A stretch of DNA of 64,000 bases from Streptomyces sp. M41(2017). GTDB taxonomy: Bacteria > Actinomycetota > Actinomycetes > Streptomycetales > Streptomycetaceae. Of the stretch, positions 1 to 8,733 are shown piece after piece. The notes beneath the pieces were generated by a model. It had not been told where the DNA came from. It was given only the letters and a program-made list of their open reading frames with translations, and made no database searches. Both the position numbers and the translations under genes were made by a program. The stretch covers positions 3,782,001 to 3,846,000 of the forward strand of contig NZ_MWFK01000001.1 of assembly GCF_002078175.1 (NCBI RefSeq). Direction: 5' to 3'. How positions within the stretch are numbered: position 1 is the first letter of the stretch; each line of letters starts with the position of its first letter.

Positions 1-85
1 ACGTCCGGACGAGGGGTACGAACGTCTGCCGCCTCGGAAATCTCTAGTTGGGCCGGCGCCACACAGGCCGGCCGGAGGGAAAGCG

Positions 86-1510
86 ATGGGTAGGACACTC
101 GCGGAGAAGGTCTGGGACGACCATGTCGTCCGGCGCGCCGAGGGCGAGCCCGACCTCCTCTTCATCGATCTGCACCTGCTGCACGAGGTGACCAGCCCGC
201 AGGCCTTCGACGGTCTCCGTCAGGCCGGGCGCCCGGTGCGGCGGCTCGACCTCACCATCGCCACCGAGGATCACAACACCCCGACCCTCGACATCGACAA
301 GCCCATCGCGGACCCGGTCTCCCGGGTCCAGCTGGAGACGCTGCGCAAGAACGCGGCCGAGTTCGGCGTGCGCCTGCACTCCCTGGGCGACGTCGAGCAG
401 GGCGTGGTCCACGTGGTGGGCCCCCAGCTCGGCCTGACCCAGCCCGGCACCACGGTCGTCTGCGGCGACTCCCACACCTCCACGCACGGAGCCTTCGGCG
501 CCCTGGCGTTCGGCATCGGCACCTCGCAGGTCGAGCACGTGCTGGCCACCCAGACGCTGCCGCTGGCCCGCCCGAAGACCATGGCCATCACGATCGACGG
601 CGAGCTGCCCGACGGCGTCACCGCCAAGGACCTCATCCTGGCGATCATCGCCCGGATCGGCACCGGCGGCGGCCAGGGCTACATCCTGGAGTACCGCGGC
701 TCCGCCATCGAGAAGCTGTCGATGGAAGCCCGCATGACCATCTGCAACATGTCGATCGAGGCCGGCGCCCGGGCGGGCATGATCGCTCCCGACGCGACCA
801 CCTTCGCCTACCTCCAGGGCCGCGCCCACGCCCCCGAGGGCGAGGACTGGGACGCCGCCGTCGCGTACTGGAAGACCCTCAAGTCCGACGACGACGCCGT
901 CTTCGACGCGGAGGTCGTCATCGACGCCGCGTCCCTGGCGCCGTTCGTCACCTGGGGCACCAACCCCGGCCAGGGCGCGCCGCTTTCGGCAGCGGTCCCC
1001 GACCCGGCTTCGTACGAAGACGCTTCGGAGCGCCTCGCCGCCGAAAAGGCCCTGGAATACATGGGGTTGACCGCCGGACAGCCACTGCGGGACATCAAGG
1101 TCGACACCGTCTTCGTAGGTTCCTGCACCAACGGCCGTATCGAGGACCTGCGGGCCGCGGCCTCGATCGTCGAGGGCCGCAAAGTCGCCGACGGCGTACG
1201 GATGCTGGTCGTCCCCGGCTCCGCGCGCGTGGGTCTGCAGGCCGTCTCCGAGGGCCTGGACGTGGTCTTCAAGGAGGCCGGCGCCGAATGGCGGCACGCG
1301 GGCTGCTCGATGTGTCTCGGCATGAACCCGGACCAGCTGGCCCCCGGTGAGCGCTCCGCGTCCACCTCGAACCGCAACTTCGAGGGCAGGCAGGGCAAGG
1401 GCGGCCGTACGCACCTCGTGTCGCCGCAGGTGGCGGCCGCCACCGCGGTCCTCGGCCACCTCGCCTCGCCGGCCGACCTGTCCGACGCCCCCGTGCCCGC
1501 TGGAGTCTGA
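86..1510 (+). CDS. leuC: 3-isopropylmalate dehydratase large subunit
   Basis: This is the large subunit of isopropylmalate isomerase, which interconverts 2- and 3-isopropylmalate in leucine biosynthesis as a LeuC-LeuD heterodimer in the cytoplasm. The 474 residues match the family length. The aconitase-type [4Fe-4S] ligands are visible as Cys347 (in VFVGSCTNGR) and the pair Cys407/Cys410 (in HAGCSMCLG). The ATG at 86 is preceded by the ribosome site GGAGGGAAAG about 4 bases upstream, which fixes the start. leuD follows after 5 bases, so the two are co-transcribed. In Streptomyces an IclR-type regulator (NdgR) usually lies upstream and divergent. Only 85 bases of that region are in the window, so its presence here is inference. 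Confidence 0.98.
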   Translation: MGRTLAEKVWDDHVVRRAEGEPDLLFIDLHLLHEVTSPQAFDGLRQAGRPVRRLDLTIATEDHNTPTLDIDKPIADPVSRVQLETLRKNAAEFGVRLHSLGDVEQGVVHVVGPQLGLTQPGTTVVCGDSHTSTHGAFGALAFGIGTSQVEHVLATQTLPLARPKTMAITIDGELPDGVTAKDLILAIIARIGTGGGQGYILEYRGSAIEKLSMEARMTICNMSIEAGARAGMIAPDATTFAYLQGRAHAPEGEDWDAAVAYWKTLKSDDDAVFDAEVVIDAASLAPFVTWGTNPGQGAPLSAAVPDPASYEDASERLAAEKALEYMGLTAGQPLRDIKVDTVFVGSCTNGRIEDLRAAASIVEGRKVADGVRMLVVPGSARVGLQAVSEGLDVVFKEAGAEWRHAGCSMCLGMNPDQLAPGERSASTSNRNFEGRQGKGGRTHLVSPQVAAATAVLGHLASPADLSDAPVPAGV

Positions 1511-1515
1511 GAGTC

Positions 1516-2109
1516 ATGGAAGCATTCACCAAGCACACCGGCCGGGCCGTCCCGCTGCGCCGCAGCAACGTCGACACCGACCAGATCATCCCCGCCCACT
1601 GGCTCAAGAAGGTGACCAGGGACGGCTTCGAGGACGGCCTCTTCGAGGCCTGGCGCAAGGACCCGTCCTTCGTCCTCAACCAGCCCGAGCGCAAGGGCGC
1701 CACGGTCCTGGTCGCGGGCCCCGACTTCGGTACCGGCTCCTCCCGTGAGCACGCCGTCTGGGCTCTGCAGAACTACGGCTTCAAGGCCGTCGTCTCGTCC
1801 CGGTTCGCGGACATCTTCCGGGGCAACTCGCTCAAGAACGGCCTGCTCACCGTGGTTCTGGAGCAGAAGACCGTGGACGCGCTCCAGGAACTGGTGGAGA
1901 AGGACCCGCAGGCCGAGATCACCGTCGACCTGGAGGCCCGCGAGGTGCGCGCCGAAGGCATCGCCGCAGCCTTCGAGCTCGACGAGAACGCCCGCTGGCG
2001 GCTGCTGAACGGGCTGGACGACATCTCCATCACCCTCCAGAACGAGGGCGACATCGCGACGTACGAGGCCAAGCGGCCCTCGCACAAGCCGAAGACGATC
2101 CAGGTCTGA
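1516..2109 (+). CDS. leuD: 3-isopropylmalate dehydratase small subunit
   Basis: This is the small (swivel-domain) subunit of isopropylmalate isomerase, partner of LeuC. It has 197 residues, normal for the bacterial family. The substrate-recognition loop is clear as GSSREHA at residues 74-80, with VDTDQIIPA near the N-terminus (residues 19-27). The ATG lies 5 bases after the leuC stop, so translation is probably coupled. A strong hairpin 58 bases downstream probably ends the leuCD transcript. Confidence 0.98.
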   Translation: MEAFTKHTGRAVPLRRSNVDTDQIIPAHWLKKVTRDGFEDGLFEAWRKDPSFVLNQPERKGATVLVAGPDFGTGSSREHAVWALQNYGFKAVVSSRFADIFRGNSLKNGLLTVVLEQKTVDALQELVEKDPQAEITVDLEAREVRAEGIAAAFELDENARWRLLNGLDDISITLQNEGDIATYEAKRPSHKPKTIQV

Positions 2110-2166
2110 CCCGAGGGCCGTTCCGCGGCCGGGGCAAGACTGATTTCAGCCACCCGCAACACCCCT

Positions 2167-2200
2167 CTGTACCCCCAATCGTGGACGGTTGGGGGTACAG
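2167..2200 (+). terminator. Hairpin terminator after leuCD
   Basis: The arms CTGTACCCCCAA and TTGGGGGTACAG are perfect 12-base complements, and pairing continues inward (TCG with CGG, one wobble) to a 4-base TGGA loop, giving about 15 bp of stem. There is no U-tract, as is common for Streptomyces terminators. A weaker inverted repeat (AACTCCC/GGGAGTT, 2248-2271) follows, before the next gene. Confidence 0.7.
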
Positions 2201-2387
2201 CTGTATCCGCCTCCGAAGGCTCCTCGTTCACCCCCGTTACACCTGTCAACTCCCCTAGTTACAAGGGAGTTTGGCTGGGTACGCGCACTGTGGCACAGCT
2301 TCCGGCCGACGTCGCCAGGAGGCCCTCGGGAGGCGGCAGTTACCCCCTGCGCAGGCGACAACTCGCCCCAGATGGCACAATCTGTGC

Positions 2388-2618
2388 ATGGAACGCGACG
2401 GCCAACTCGAGCTCTACGCGGCAGTCGCGGCCCAACTCAAGGAAGCGCACACAAGAGTGCGCGCACTGCAAGTCCCGGAGGGCGTACGGATGGCGCTGGC
2501 CCGGAAGCTGCTGGTCATTACGGCCGCGGCCAAGCACGATCTCGCCGATGCGACAAGGCGTCTGGAGCGGTTCACCAACGACCTCGACGAGGGCCGATTC
2601 CCCGAAGAGGAACGCTGA
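2388..2618 (+). CDS. Small conserved protein between leuD and hupS
   Basis: This is a 76-residue cytoplasmic protein with no membrane segment. It reads as a helical protein with alternating charged and hydrophobic residues (MERDGQLELYAAVAAQLKEA at the start, acidic DEGRFPEEER at the end). An in-frame reading extends back to 2271, but that part has shadow-like composition, so the ATG at 2388 is preferred. CACAAT (2375-2380), 7 bases before that ATG, could be the -10 box of a leaderless transcript. I recall small hypothetical genes at this place in other Streptomyces. No function can be assigned. Confidence 0.7.
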   Translation: MERDGQLELYAAVAAQLKEAHTRVRALQVPEGVRMALARKLLVITAAAKHDLADATRRLERFTNDLDEGRFPEEER

Positions 2619-2659
2619 GGAACTCCGCTGCGGCCCGAGTTCGTTGCGGCACAAGGGTG

Positions 2660-2756
2660 ATTAGCCCGTTTCGTGTTTGATTTGCGGTATATATCTGCCT
2701 AACGTGCGAAAAAGCTTGAACGCATTCGTTCGGGCAATGTCTCCGAAGGGGAAGAC
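2660..2756 (+). promoter_or_regulatory. A+T-rich promoter region of hupS
   Basis: The 138 bases before hupS contain an A+T-rich stretch (TTTGATTTGCGGTATATATC, 2677-2695) that stands out against the 70%+ G+C background. TATATA at 2688-2693 is a possible -10 element, but I found no -35 box at standard spacing. hupS of S. coelicolor is developmentally controlled, so an alternative sigma factor is plausible. This is inference. Confidence 0.35.
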
Positions 2757-3413
2757 GTGAACAAGGCGCAGCTCGTAGAAGCGATTGCCGACAAGGTCGG
2801 TGGCCGTCAGCAGGCCGCCGACGCGGTCGACGCGGTACTGGACGCGGTCGTCCGTGCGGTCGTCGGCGGGGACCGGGTCTCGGTCACCGGCTTCGGTTCC
2901 TTCGAGAAGGTCGACCGTCCGGCTCGCTACGCCCGCAACCCGCAGACGGGTGAGCGCGTCCGGGTCAAGAAGACCTCGGTGCCGCGCTTCCGCGCGGGTC
3001 AGGGCTTCAAGGACCTGGTGAGCGGCTCGAAGAAGCTCCCGAAGAACGACGTCGCGGTCAAGAAGGCCCCGAAGGGCAGCCTGTCCGGCGGCGCTTCGGC
3101 GACGGTGAAGAAGGCCGCGGCCAAGAAGGCCACCACCGCCAAGAAGGCGGCGACCGCCCGCAAGGCCGCCACCGCCAAGAAGACGACCGCGAAGAAGACC
3201 ACCGCGGCCGCGAAGAAGACCACGGCGACGGCGAAGAAGGCCACCGCCAAGAAGACCACGGCCACCGCCAAGAAGGCCGCGGCGAAGAAGACCACCACCG
3301 CCAAGAAGGCGACGGCCAAGAAGGCCCCGGCGAAGAAGGCGACCGCCAAGAAGGCCCCCGCCAAGAAGTCGACGGCGCGCAAGACCACCGCCAAGAAGGC
3401 CACCGCCCGCTAG
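2757..3413 (+). CDS. hupS: HU-type nucleoid protein with histone H1-like tail
   Basis: This is a DNA-binding nucleoid protein. Residues 1-93 form a standard HU domain: MNKAQLVEAIADKVGG, the beta-arm region GFGSFE (45-50) and RNPQTGE (60-66). From about residue 100 to 218 the protein is a lysine/alanine/threonine tail of repeated AKKAT/AKKTT units, like eukaryotic histone H1. This two-domain form is characteristic of actinobacterial HupS/HupB. The 218 residues match what I recall for S. coelicolor HupS, which compacts spore chromosomes. The start is GTG 2757 with GAAGGGGAAG upstream. It is a single-gene unit closed by a strong terminator. The repetitive tail may vary in length between strains. 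Confidence 0.95.
   Translation: MNKAQLVEAIADKVGGRQQAADAVDAVLDAVVRAVVGGDRVSVTGFGSFEKVDRPARYARNPQTGERVRVKKTSVPRFRAGQGFKDLVSGSKKLPKNDVAVKKAPKGSLSGGASATVKKAAAKKATTAKKAATARKAATAKKTTAKKTTAAAKKTTATAKKATAKKTTATAKKAAAKKTTTAKKATAKKAPAKKATAKKAPAKKSTARKTTAKKATAR
3049..3410 (+). repeat. Lys/Ala/Thr codon repeats of the hupS tail
   Basis: The stretch consists of degenerate 9-15-base repeats built on AAGAAGGCC/AAGAAGACC and ACCGCC, encoding the H1-like tail. Lysine is almost always AAG and alanine GCC/GCG, so the DNA is itself repetitive and open to slippage. Confidence 0.8.
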
Positions 3414-3441
3414 AAGCAGGGCGCTGGGGTACCTCACGCGC

Positions 3442-3472
3442 CGGGCCGGGCTCCCCTCGGGAGCCCGGCCCG
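3442..3472. terminator. Bidirectional terminator between hupS and the convergent small gene
   Basis: Perfect 14-base arms (CGGGCCGGGCTCCC and GGGAGCCCGGCCCG) enclose a 3-base CTC loop. It lies between two convergent genes with only 67 bases between their stops, so it can serve both strands. Confidence 0.8.
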
Positions 3473-3480
3473 CGGCGTTC

Positions 3481-3684
3481 TCAGAACGTCTGCAGGGTGA
3501 TCAGCGTGATCCGGCGCCCCTCGCCCTCGCCCTCCGTCTCGATCCGCACGCGCTGCCCGGGCCGCAGCAGCCGCAGGCCGCCGGCGTCGAACGCCGCCCC
3601 GTCGAAGGGCACCGGAGTGCCGTCGTCGAGCAGCACCTGTCCGCTGCGGGTCTCGGGGTCGTACGTGTACGAGGTCGCCTGCAT
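3481..3684 (-). CDS. Small beta-rich conserved actinobacterial protein
   Basis: This 67-residue acidic protein reads as alternating short beta strands: SYTYDPETRSGQVLLDDGT, VPFDGAAFDAGGLRLLRPGQ, then VRIETEGEGEGRRITLITL. The pattern (strand, turn, loop, RPGQRV, strand) resembles an OB-fold or cold-shock-like barrel but lacks the RNP1/RNP2 aromatic motifs of true cold-shock proteins. Nucleic-acid binding is therefore only a guess. I recall similar proteins at this locus in other Streptomyces. It is encoded alone, convergent with hupS. Confidence 0.75.
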   Translation of the reverse strand: MQATSYTYDPETRSGQVLLDDGTPVPFDGAAFDAGGLRLLRPGQRVRIETEGEGEGRRITLITLQTF

Positions 3685-3704
3685 GGGGGCAGCCTACTGA
3701 CCCC

Positions 3705-3724
3705 GGCCGGCGCTCCCGCCGGCC
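3705..3724 (-). terminator. GC-rich hairpin downstream of cofC
   Basis: Perfect 8-base arms GGCCGGCG/CGCCGGCC enclose a CTCC loop. It lies in the 215-base gap between the cofC stop and the next same-strand gene. It could end the cofC transcript or sit in the leader of the small downstream gene. I see nothing else in the gap. Confidence 0.4.
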
Positions 3725-3899
3725 GCGCGGGACACCGTGAACCCCTCTGGATCCGCTGGATCGGCCGAAGTCCGCGCCGTCGACCGCGCGGTCCGCCGGT
3801 GCGGAGAACCCCGGCCGGCCCAACGCCGTGGAACGAATCCGTCGCCCTGTCCGCACCCCCGGGCCGCCGGAACACCCGCCCGGCGCGGGCGGATCCCGC

Positions 3900-4562
3900 C
3901 TACTGCTCCGGAATCAGCAGCCGGGCGGCCGCCGCGAGGGTGCGCGGCCCCACCCCGAGCGTCAGCGCAGCCCGCAGATCGTCCCCGGTGTCCACGTCCT
4001 GCCGCACGGAATCCACGGAGTCGAGGCGGAGTTCCGCGGCGCCCGACGCGCGGTGGCGGGCCCGGGAATCGGTGCCGAAAGCGGGGAGCAATTCGTGACC
4101 GGGCGAAGCGGCCAGGAGCGTCGTCCCGATTGCGGCCGCATCGGGCAGGAATGCGCGGGGGAATTCAGCGGCCGCGTGCAGGACCCGCGCCAATTCCGGC
4201 GGGCGCAGAGCGGGCAGATCGGCATTCAGTGCCGCGACGGCACATCCGGGGTCCCGGGACCGTACGACCCCCGCTCCGTGCGCCAGAGCCGCGTTCAGGC
4301 CGCCCCCCGGCTCGTCCGCGACGACGCGCGCGCCCAGCGCGGCCAGCTCCCGTCCGGCCAGCGGGTCGCCCGTGACGACCGCCACATCCTCGACCGCCTC
4401 GCAGGCCAGCGCGGCCGCCACGGTGTCCTGCGCGAACGCCAGGGCGAGGGCCGGGCGCAGTCCCGCGGAGGCCGTGTCCGCAAGCCTGCTCTTGGCCCGC
4501 GCCAAGGGCTTGAGGGGAATGACCACCGTCCACCGCACGAGCACTCCGCCCTCTCTCGTCAC
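3900..4562 (-). CDS. cofC: 2-phospho-L-lactate/phosphoenolpyruvate guanylyltransferase (CofC/FbiD)
   Basis: CofC activates phospholactate (PEP in mycobacterial FbiD) with GTP to give the donor used by CofD/FbiA in coenzyme F420 synthesis. The sequence opens with the nucleotidyltransferase signature VVIPLKPLARAKSRLAD and has the metal/nucleotide region AALNADLPALRPPEL. At about 210-220 residues it has family length. The start is uncertain. GTG at 4562 gives 220 residues, but GAGAGAGGG lies just upstream of GTG codons 7 and 9, so a start at 4544 or 4538 is likelier. No other F420 genes are near. It is divergent from plsC across 120 bases, and from memory this pairing is common in actinobacteria. 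Confidence 0.9.
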   Translation of the reverse strand: MTREGGVLVRWTVVIPLKPLARAKSRLADTASAGLRPALALAFAQDTVAAALACEAVEDVAVVTGDPLAGRELAALGARVVADEPGGGLNAALAHGAGVVRSRDPGCAVAALNADLPALRPPELARVLHAAAEFPRAFLPDAAAIGTTLLAASPGHELLPAFGTDSRARHRASGAAELRLDSVDSVRQDVDTGDDLRAALTLGVGPRTLAAAARLLIPEQ

Positions 4563-4682
4563 GCCTTATTGTGACCCGCCAGCCCTGGCGGTCCGGACGC
4601 CGGGGCGTACGGTGTTCTCGACAGACAGACGGCCTGGGGCGACACTTGTGCGGCCCCCCAGGCCCTAGAGGAAGGTGTCCGC

Positions 4683-5453
4683 GTGCCCCGCCGCAGAATC
4701 GGCTTCTGGTACCGCTTCGCAGCGGTTCTCTGCAAACCGCCGCTGGTACTTCTGATCAAGCGGGACTGGCGCGGAATGGAGAACATTCCGGCCGAGGGCG
4801 GATTTATCACCGCGGTGAACCACAATTCGCATGTGGACCCCTTCGCGTACGCGCACTATCAGTACAACACGGGGCGTGTTCCGCGCTTCCTGGCGAAGGC
4901 GGGCCTTTTCCGGAAGGGATTCGTCGGCGCCGCGATGCGCGGCACCGGACAGATCCCCGTCTACCGCGAGAGCACCGACGCGCTGAGCGCGTTCCGGGCC
5001 GCCATCGACGCGGTGGAGCGCGGTGAGTGCGTCGCCTTCTACCCTGAGGGCACCCTCACCCGGGACCCCGACGGCTGGCCGATGACCGGCAAGACCGGCG
5101 CCGCCCGGGTCGCGCTGCAGACCAGGTGCCCGGTGATTCCGGTGGCCCAGTGGGGCGCCAACGAACTGCTCCCGCCCTACGCCAAGAAGCCCGACGTCCT
5201 TCCGCGCAAGACCCACCACGTGCTCGCGGGCCCGCCGGTGGACCTCACGCGCTTCTACGACAAGGAGATGACCCCGGACCTCCTGAAGGAGGCCACCGAG
5301 GTCATCATGGCCGCCGTCACCGCGCAGCTGGAGCTGATCCGCGGCGAGAAGGCGCCCGCGAAGGTGTACGACCCGCGCGAGGTGCGTATCGCGCAGCGCC
5401 GCAGGGCCGCGGCCCGGGCGAAAGCACAGCAGGAAGAGGGGCAGGGCACGTGA
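4683..5453 (+). CDS. 1-acyl-sn-glycerol-3-phosphate acyltransferase family (PlsC)
   Basis: This is a membrane-associated acyltransferase that probably acylates lysophosphatidic acid to phosphatidic acid. It has 256 residues. The PlsC catalytic HX4D motif is present as NHNSHVD with His47 and Asp52, and motif III is FYPEGTLTRD (119-128). A hydrophobic N-terminal stretch (YRFAAVLCKPPLVLLI) can insert in the membrane. The lysine/arginine-rich C-terminus ends in a charged helix. The GTG start at 4683 is preceded by GAGGAAGG. Its stop overlaps the gpsA start by 4 bases (GTGA), coupling two steps of glycerolipid synthesis. Acyl-substrate specificity cannot be read from the sequence. Confidence 0.92.
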   Translation: MPRRRIGFWYRFAAVLCKPPLVLLIKRDWRGMENIPAEGGFITAVNHNSHVDPFAYAHYQYNTGRVPRFLAKAGLFRKGFVGAAMRGTGQIPVYRESTDALSAFRAAIDAVERGECVAFYPEGTLTRDPDGWPMTGKTGAARVALQTRCPVIPVAQWGANELLPPYAKKPDVLPRKTHHVLAGPPVDLTRFYDKEMTPDLLKEATEVIMAAVTAQLELIRGEKAPAKVYDPREVRIAQRRRAAARAKAQQEEGQGT

Positions 5454-6460
5454 GCAACCCGGTCAGGGCAGCCGTCTTCGGGACCGGATCGTGGGGCACG
5501 GCCTTCGGGATGGTGCTCGCGGACGCGGGGTGCGACGTCACTCTGTGGGCCCGCCGCCCCGAACTCGCCGAAGCGGTCAACTCCACGCGGATGAACCCGG
5601 ACTACCTCCCGGGCATCGAACTCCCGGAGAACCTGCGGGCCACCGCAGACCCCGCCGAGGCCGCGCGCGACGCCGACTTCACCGTGCTCGCCGTGCCGTC
5701 CCAGACCCTGCGCGCCAACCTCGCCGAGTGGGTCCCGCTGCTCGCCCCCGGCACCGTGCTCGTCTCCCTGATGAAGGGCGTCGAACTCGGCACGGTGAAG
5801 CGGATGAGCGAGGTCATCGAGGAGGTGGCCAAGGTCTCCGCCGACCGCGTCGCCGTCGTCTCCGGACCCAACCTCGCCAAGGAGATCGCCCAGCGGATGC
5901 CCGCCGCGGCGGTCGTCGCCTGCCCCGACGAGTCGGTGGCGCGCCGGCTGCAGGCCGCCTGCCACACGCCGTACTTCCGCCCGTACACGATCACGGACGT
6001 CGTGGGCTGCGAACTCGGCGGCGCCGTGAAGAACGTGATCGGCCTCGCGGTCGGTATCGCCGACGGCATGGGACTCGGCGACAACGCCAAGGGCTCGCTC
6101 ATCACCCGCGGTCTCGCCGAGACGACCCGCCTCGGACTCGTCATGGGCGCCGACCCGATGACGTTCTCGGGCCTCGCGGGCCTCGGGGACCTCGCCGCGA
6201 CCTGCTCCTCGCCGCTCTCCCGCAACCACACGTTCGGCCTCAACCTCGGCCGGGGCATGACCCTGCAGGAGACCATCGCCATCACCCGGCAGACCGCCGA
6301 GGGCGTCAAGTCCTGCGAGTCGGTGCTGGATCTGGCACGCCGGCACGGCGTCGACATGCCCATCACGGAGACCGTGGTCGGCATCGTCCACGAGGGCAAG
6401 CCCCCCGTGGTCGCCCTCAAGGAGCTGATGTCGCGCAGCGCCAAGCCCGAACGGCGCTGA
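5450..6460 (+). CDS. gpsA: Glycerol-3-phosphate dehydrogenase [NAD(P)+]
   Basis: GpsA reduces dihydroxyacetone phosphate to sn-glycerol 3-phosphate, the backbone for phospholipids. It has 336 residues, the normal length. The Rossmann motif GTGSWG is at residues 11-16. Lys194 (GGAVKNVIGLAVG) and the NAKGSLITRG segment (Lys214) form the catalytic and substrate site. The GTG start at 5450 overlaps the plsC stop (TGA 5451-5453) in a GTGA junction, which settles the start over longer in-frame readings. It works with plsC upstream. An apparent promoter lies between it and ddlA. Confidence 0.97.
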   Translation: MSNPVRAAVFGTGSWGTAFGMVLADAGCDVTLWARRPELAEAVNSTRMNPDYLPGIELPENLRATADPAEAARDADFTVLAVPSQTLRANLAEWVPLLAPGTVLVSLMKGVELGTVKRMSEVIEEVAKVSADRVAVVSGPNLAKEIAQRMPAAAVVACPDESVARRLQAACHTPYFRPYTITDVVGCELGGAVKNVIGLAVGIADGMGLGDNAKGSLITRGLAETTRLGLVMGADPMTFSGLAGLGDLAATCSSPLSRNHTFGLNLGRGMTLQETIAITRQTAEGVKSCESVLDLARRHGVDMPITETVVGIVHEGKPPVVALKELMSRSAKPERR

Positions 6461-6538
6461 ACGGGCCCCGGCGCACGGCCGGGTGGGCGACGCTCCGCGA
6501 CGACCGGAACGACGCTGAGCAACGGCCGTCGTGGGGCG

Positions 6539-6568
6539 CTGACTCACCCCACGACCACCGGGTACTCT
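6539..6568 (+). promoter_or_regulatory. Candidate ddlA promoter (leaderless)
   Basis: CTGACT (6539-6544), an 18-base spacer and TACTCT (6563-6568, fitting TANNNT) lie 9 bases before the ddlA ATG. No Shine-Dalgarno sequence is visible, so a leaderless mRNA is likely. Confidence 0.45.
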
Positions 6569-6577
6569 CAACGCGAT

Positions 6578-7735
<1,158 letters not shown>

Positions 7736-7757
7736 GCCCTGCTCGGTGCCCGCGGTG

Positions 7758-8273
7758 TCAGTCGGCGATCCCCTTGGGGATCGCCTTCTTGACGGAGGCC
7801 GCGAGTCCGACGAGCACGCCGGAGACGTCGTCGCCCTTCGGCACCGTGACCTCGACGTAGGTCCTGCGCAGCGCGGTGGTGAGGCGGGTGGACCCGTCGT
7901 CCCGCTTCTCCATCAGCCAGTCGACGCCGTTCACACCGCCGCCGACCGCCTTCGGGTCGTTGCCCGAGGCCACCTTCGGGTCGGTCATCTTCGGCGGCCG
8001 TTCGACACCGCAGCGCAGTATGATCGCCGTCGCCGGGCTTCCCCAGCCCGCGGTCAGCGCGGACCGGGGCTCCGGGTCCTCACGGCTGTGGCCGTCCAAC
8101 GTCCGCGGCAGCGCCTTGTCCAGGTTCCGGCACAGCTCGGTGGCCTTCTGCCCCGGGCTCGGAACCACGACGGACGCGTTGTCGTCTGCTGAGGAGCAGC
8201 CCGCGATCGCGGTCAGAACCGCGATGACGGGCAGCCCGAGGAGAGCGGCGTGCCGGTGACGGAAGAAGTTCAC
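7758..8273 (-). CDS. DUF3515-type lipoprotein
   Basis: This 171-residue exported lipoprotein has a short basic N-terminus (MNFFRHRHAALLG), a hydrophobic core, and a lipobox IAGC whose lipidated cysteine is Cys26, followed by a Ser/Asp-rich linker. The mature domain contains ATELCRNLDKALP and TAIILRCGVERP, with conserved cysteines (LC, RC) that may form a disulfide. This is the arrangement I know from actinobacterial DUF3515 proteins, which often lie beside ddl and thiL. The function is unknown. It may form a unit with the Lrp-type gene upstream, which ends 20 bases before it. Confidence 0.85.
   Translation of the reverse strand: MNFFRHRHAALLGLPVIAVLTAIAGCSSADDNASVVVPSPGQKATELCRNLDKALPRTLDGHSREDPEPRSALTAGWGSPATAIILRCGVERPPKMTDPKVASGNDPKAVGGGVNGVDWLMEKRDDGSTRLTTALRRTYVEVTVPKGDDVSGVLVGLAASVKKAIPKGIAD
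7764..7790 (+). terminator. ddlA terminator overlapping the antisense gene's last codons
   Basis: GGCGATCCCC and GGGGATCGCC are perfect 10-base arms around TT (effectively an 8-9-bp stem with a CTTG-type loop), followed by TTCTT. The hairpin lies 29 bases after the ddlA stop and inside the last codons of the convergent lipoprotein gene (coding AIPKGIAD). Confidence 0.6.
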
Positions 8274-8293
8274 CGGCCAAGGGTAGACGGGGG

Positions 8294-8527
8294 CTACAGG
8301 TGAACGACCGGGCAGGTCAGGGTGCGGGTGATGCCGTCCACTTGCTGGACCTTGGCGACCACCATGCGGCCGAGTTCGTCCACGGTGTCTGCCTGGGCCC
8401 GCACGATCACGTCGTACGGTCCTGTCACGTCCTCGGCCTGGATCACCCCCGAAATCTTGCTGATCGTCTCGGCGACGGTCGACGCTTTGCCGACCTCCGT
8501 CTGGATCAGGATGTACGCCTGTACCAC
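8294..8527 (-). CDS. Stand-alone Lrp/AsnC ligand-binding (RAM) domain protein
   Basis: This 77-residue protein consists only of the RAM/effector domain of Lrp/AsnC regulators: VQAYILIQTEVGKAS, then VIQAEDVTGPYDVIVRAQ and ELGRMVVAKVQQVDGI. There is no helix-turn-helix. Such proteins assemble as dimers/octamers and can bind amino acids or modulate full-length Lrp proteins. The start is GTG 8527 with TGGAGG just upstream. Longer in-frame readings to 8650 lack family similarity. It is divergent from thiL, with overlapping palindromes in the 206-base gap, and probably co-transcribed with the DUF3515 gene. Confidence 0.88.
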   Translation of the reverse strand: MVQAYILIQTEVGKASTVAETISKISGVIQAEDVTGPYDVIVRAQADTVDELGRMVVAKVQQVDGITRTLTCPVVHL

Positions 8528-8653
8528 GGAACCTCCAGGGCGGCCACGAGGATCATGTGGGGAAAAGGAACGCCACGGTATCGCGTTGCCGCTCGCCGCG
8601 GGGAGACCCGCGGTGACTGGGGCTTGCGCGCCGGGGTGCAGGGACGGCACAAG

Positions 8654-8684
8654 TTGACGGTCGACTCGACCGTACCGAGTACGG
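8654..8684. promoter_or_regulatory. Overlapping palindromes in the lrp-like/thiL intergenic region
   Basis: ACGGTCG-ACT-CGACCGT (8657-8673) and CCGTAC-CGA-GTACGG (8670-8684) are perfect inverted repeats that share CCGT. The first begins inside a possible -35 box TTGACG (8654-8659). A possible -10 (GAGTAC, 8677-8682) is weak. The arrangement suggests a repressor operator over the thiL promoter. The regulator is unknown. Confidence 0.45.
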
Positions 8685-8733
8685 ACACCGCTCGCGACCG
8701 GGCACGAGCAGCGACAGAGGGAGCACGACGATC

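Noticed and set aside
44..1459. Long minus-strand reading opposite leuC
   Set aside because: Antisense shadow of a high-G+C gene; composition is Gly/Arg/Val-rich with no family motif, and leuC explains the DNA.
3049..3410. CRISPR-like array at the hupS tail
   Set aside because: Repeats are short, degenerate, in frame and code the H1-like tail; there are no unique spacers of constant length.
8528..8733. TPP riboswitch upstream of thiL
   Set aside because: The conserved thi-box CUGAGA/GGGUGC elements are not present.
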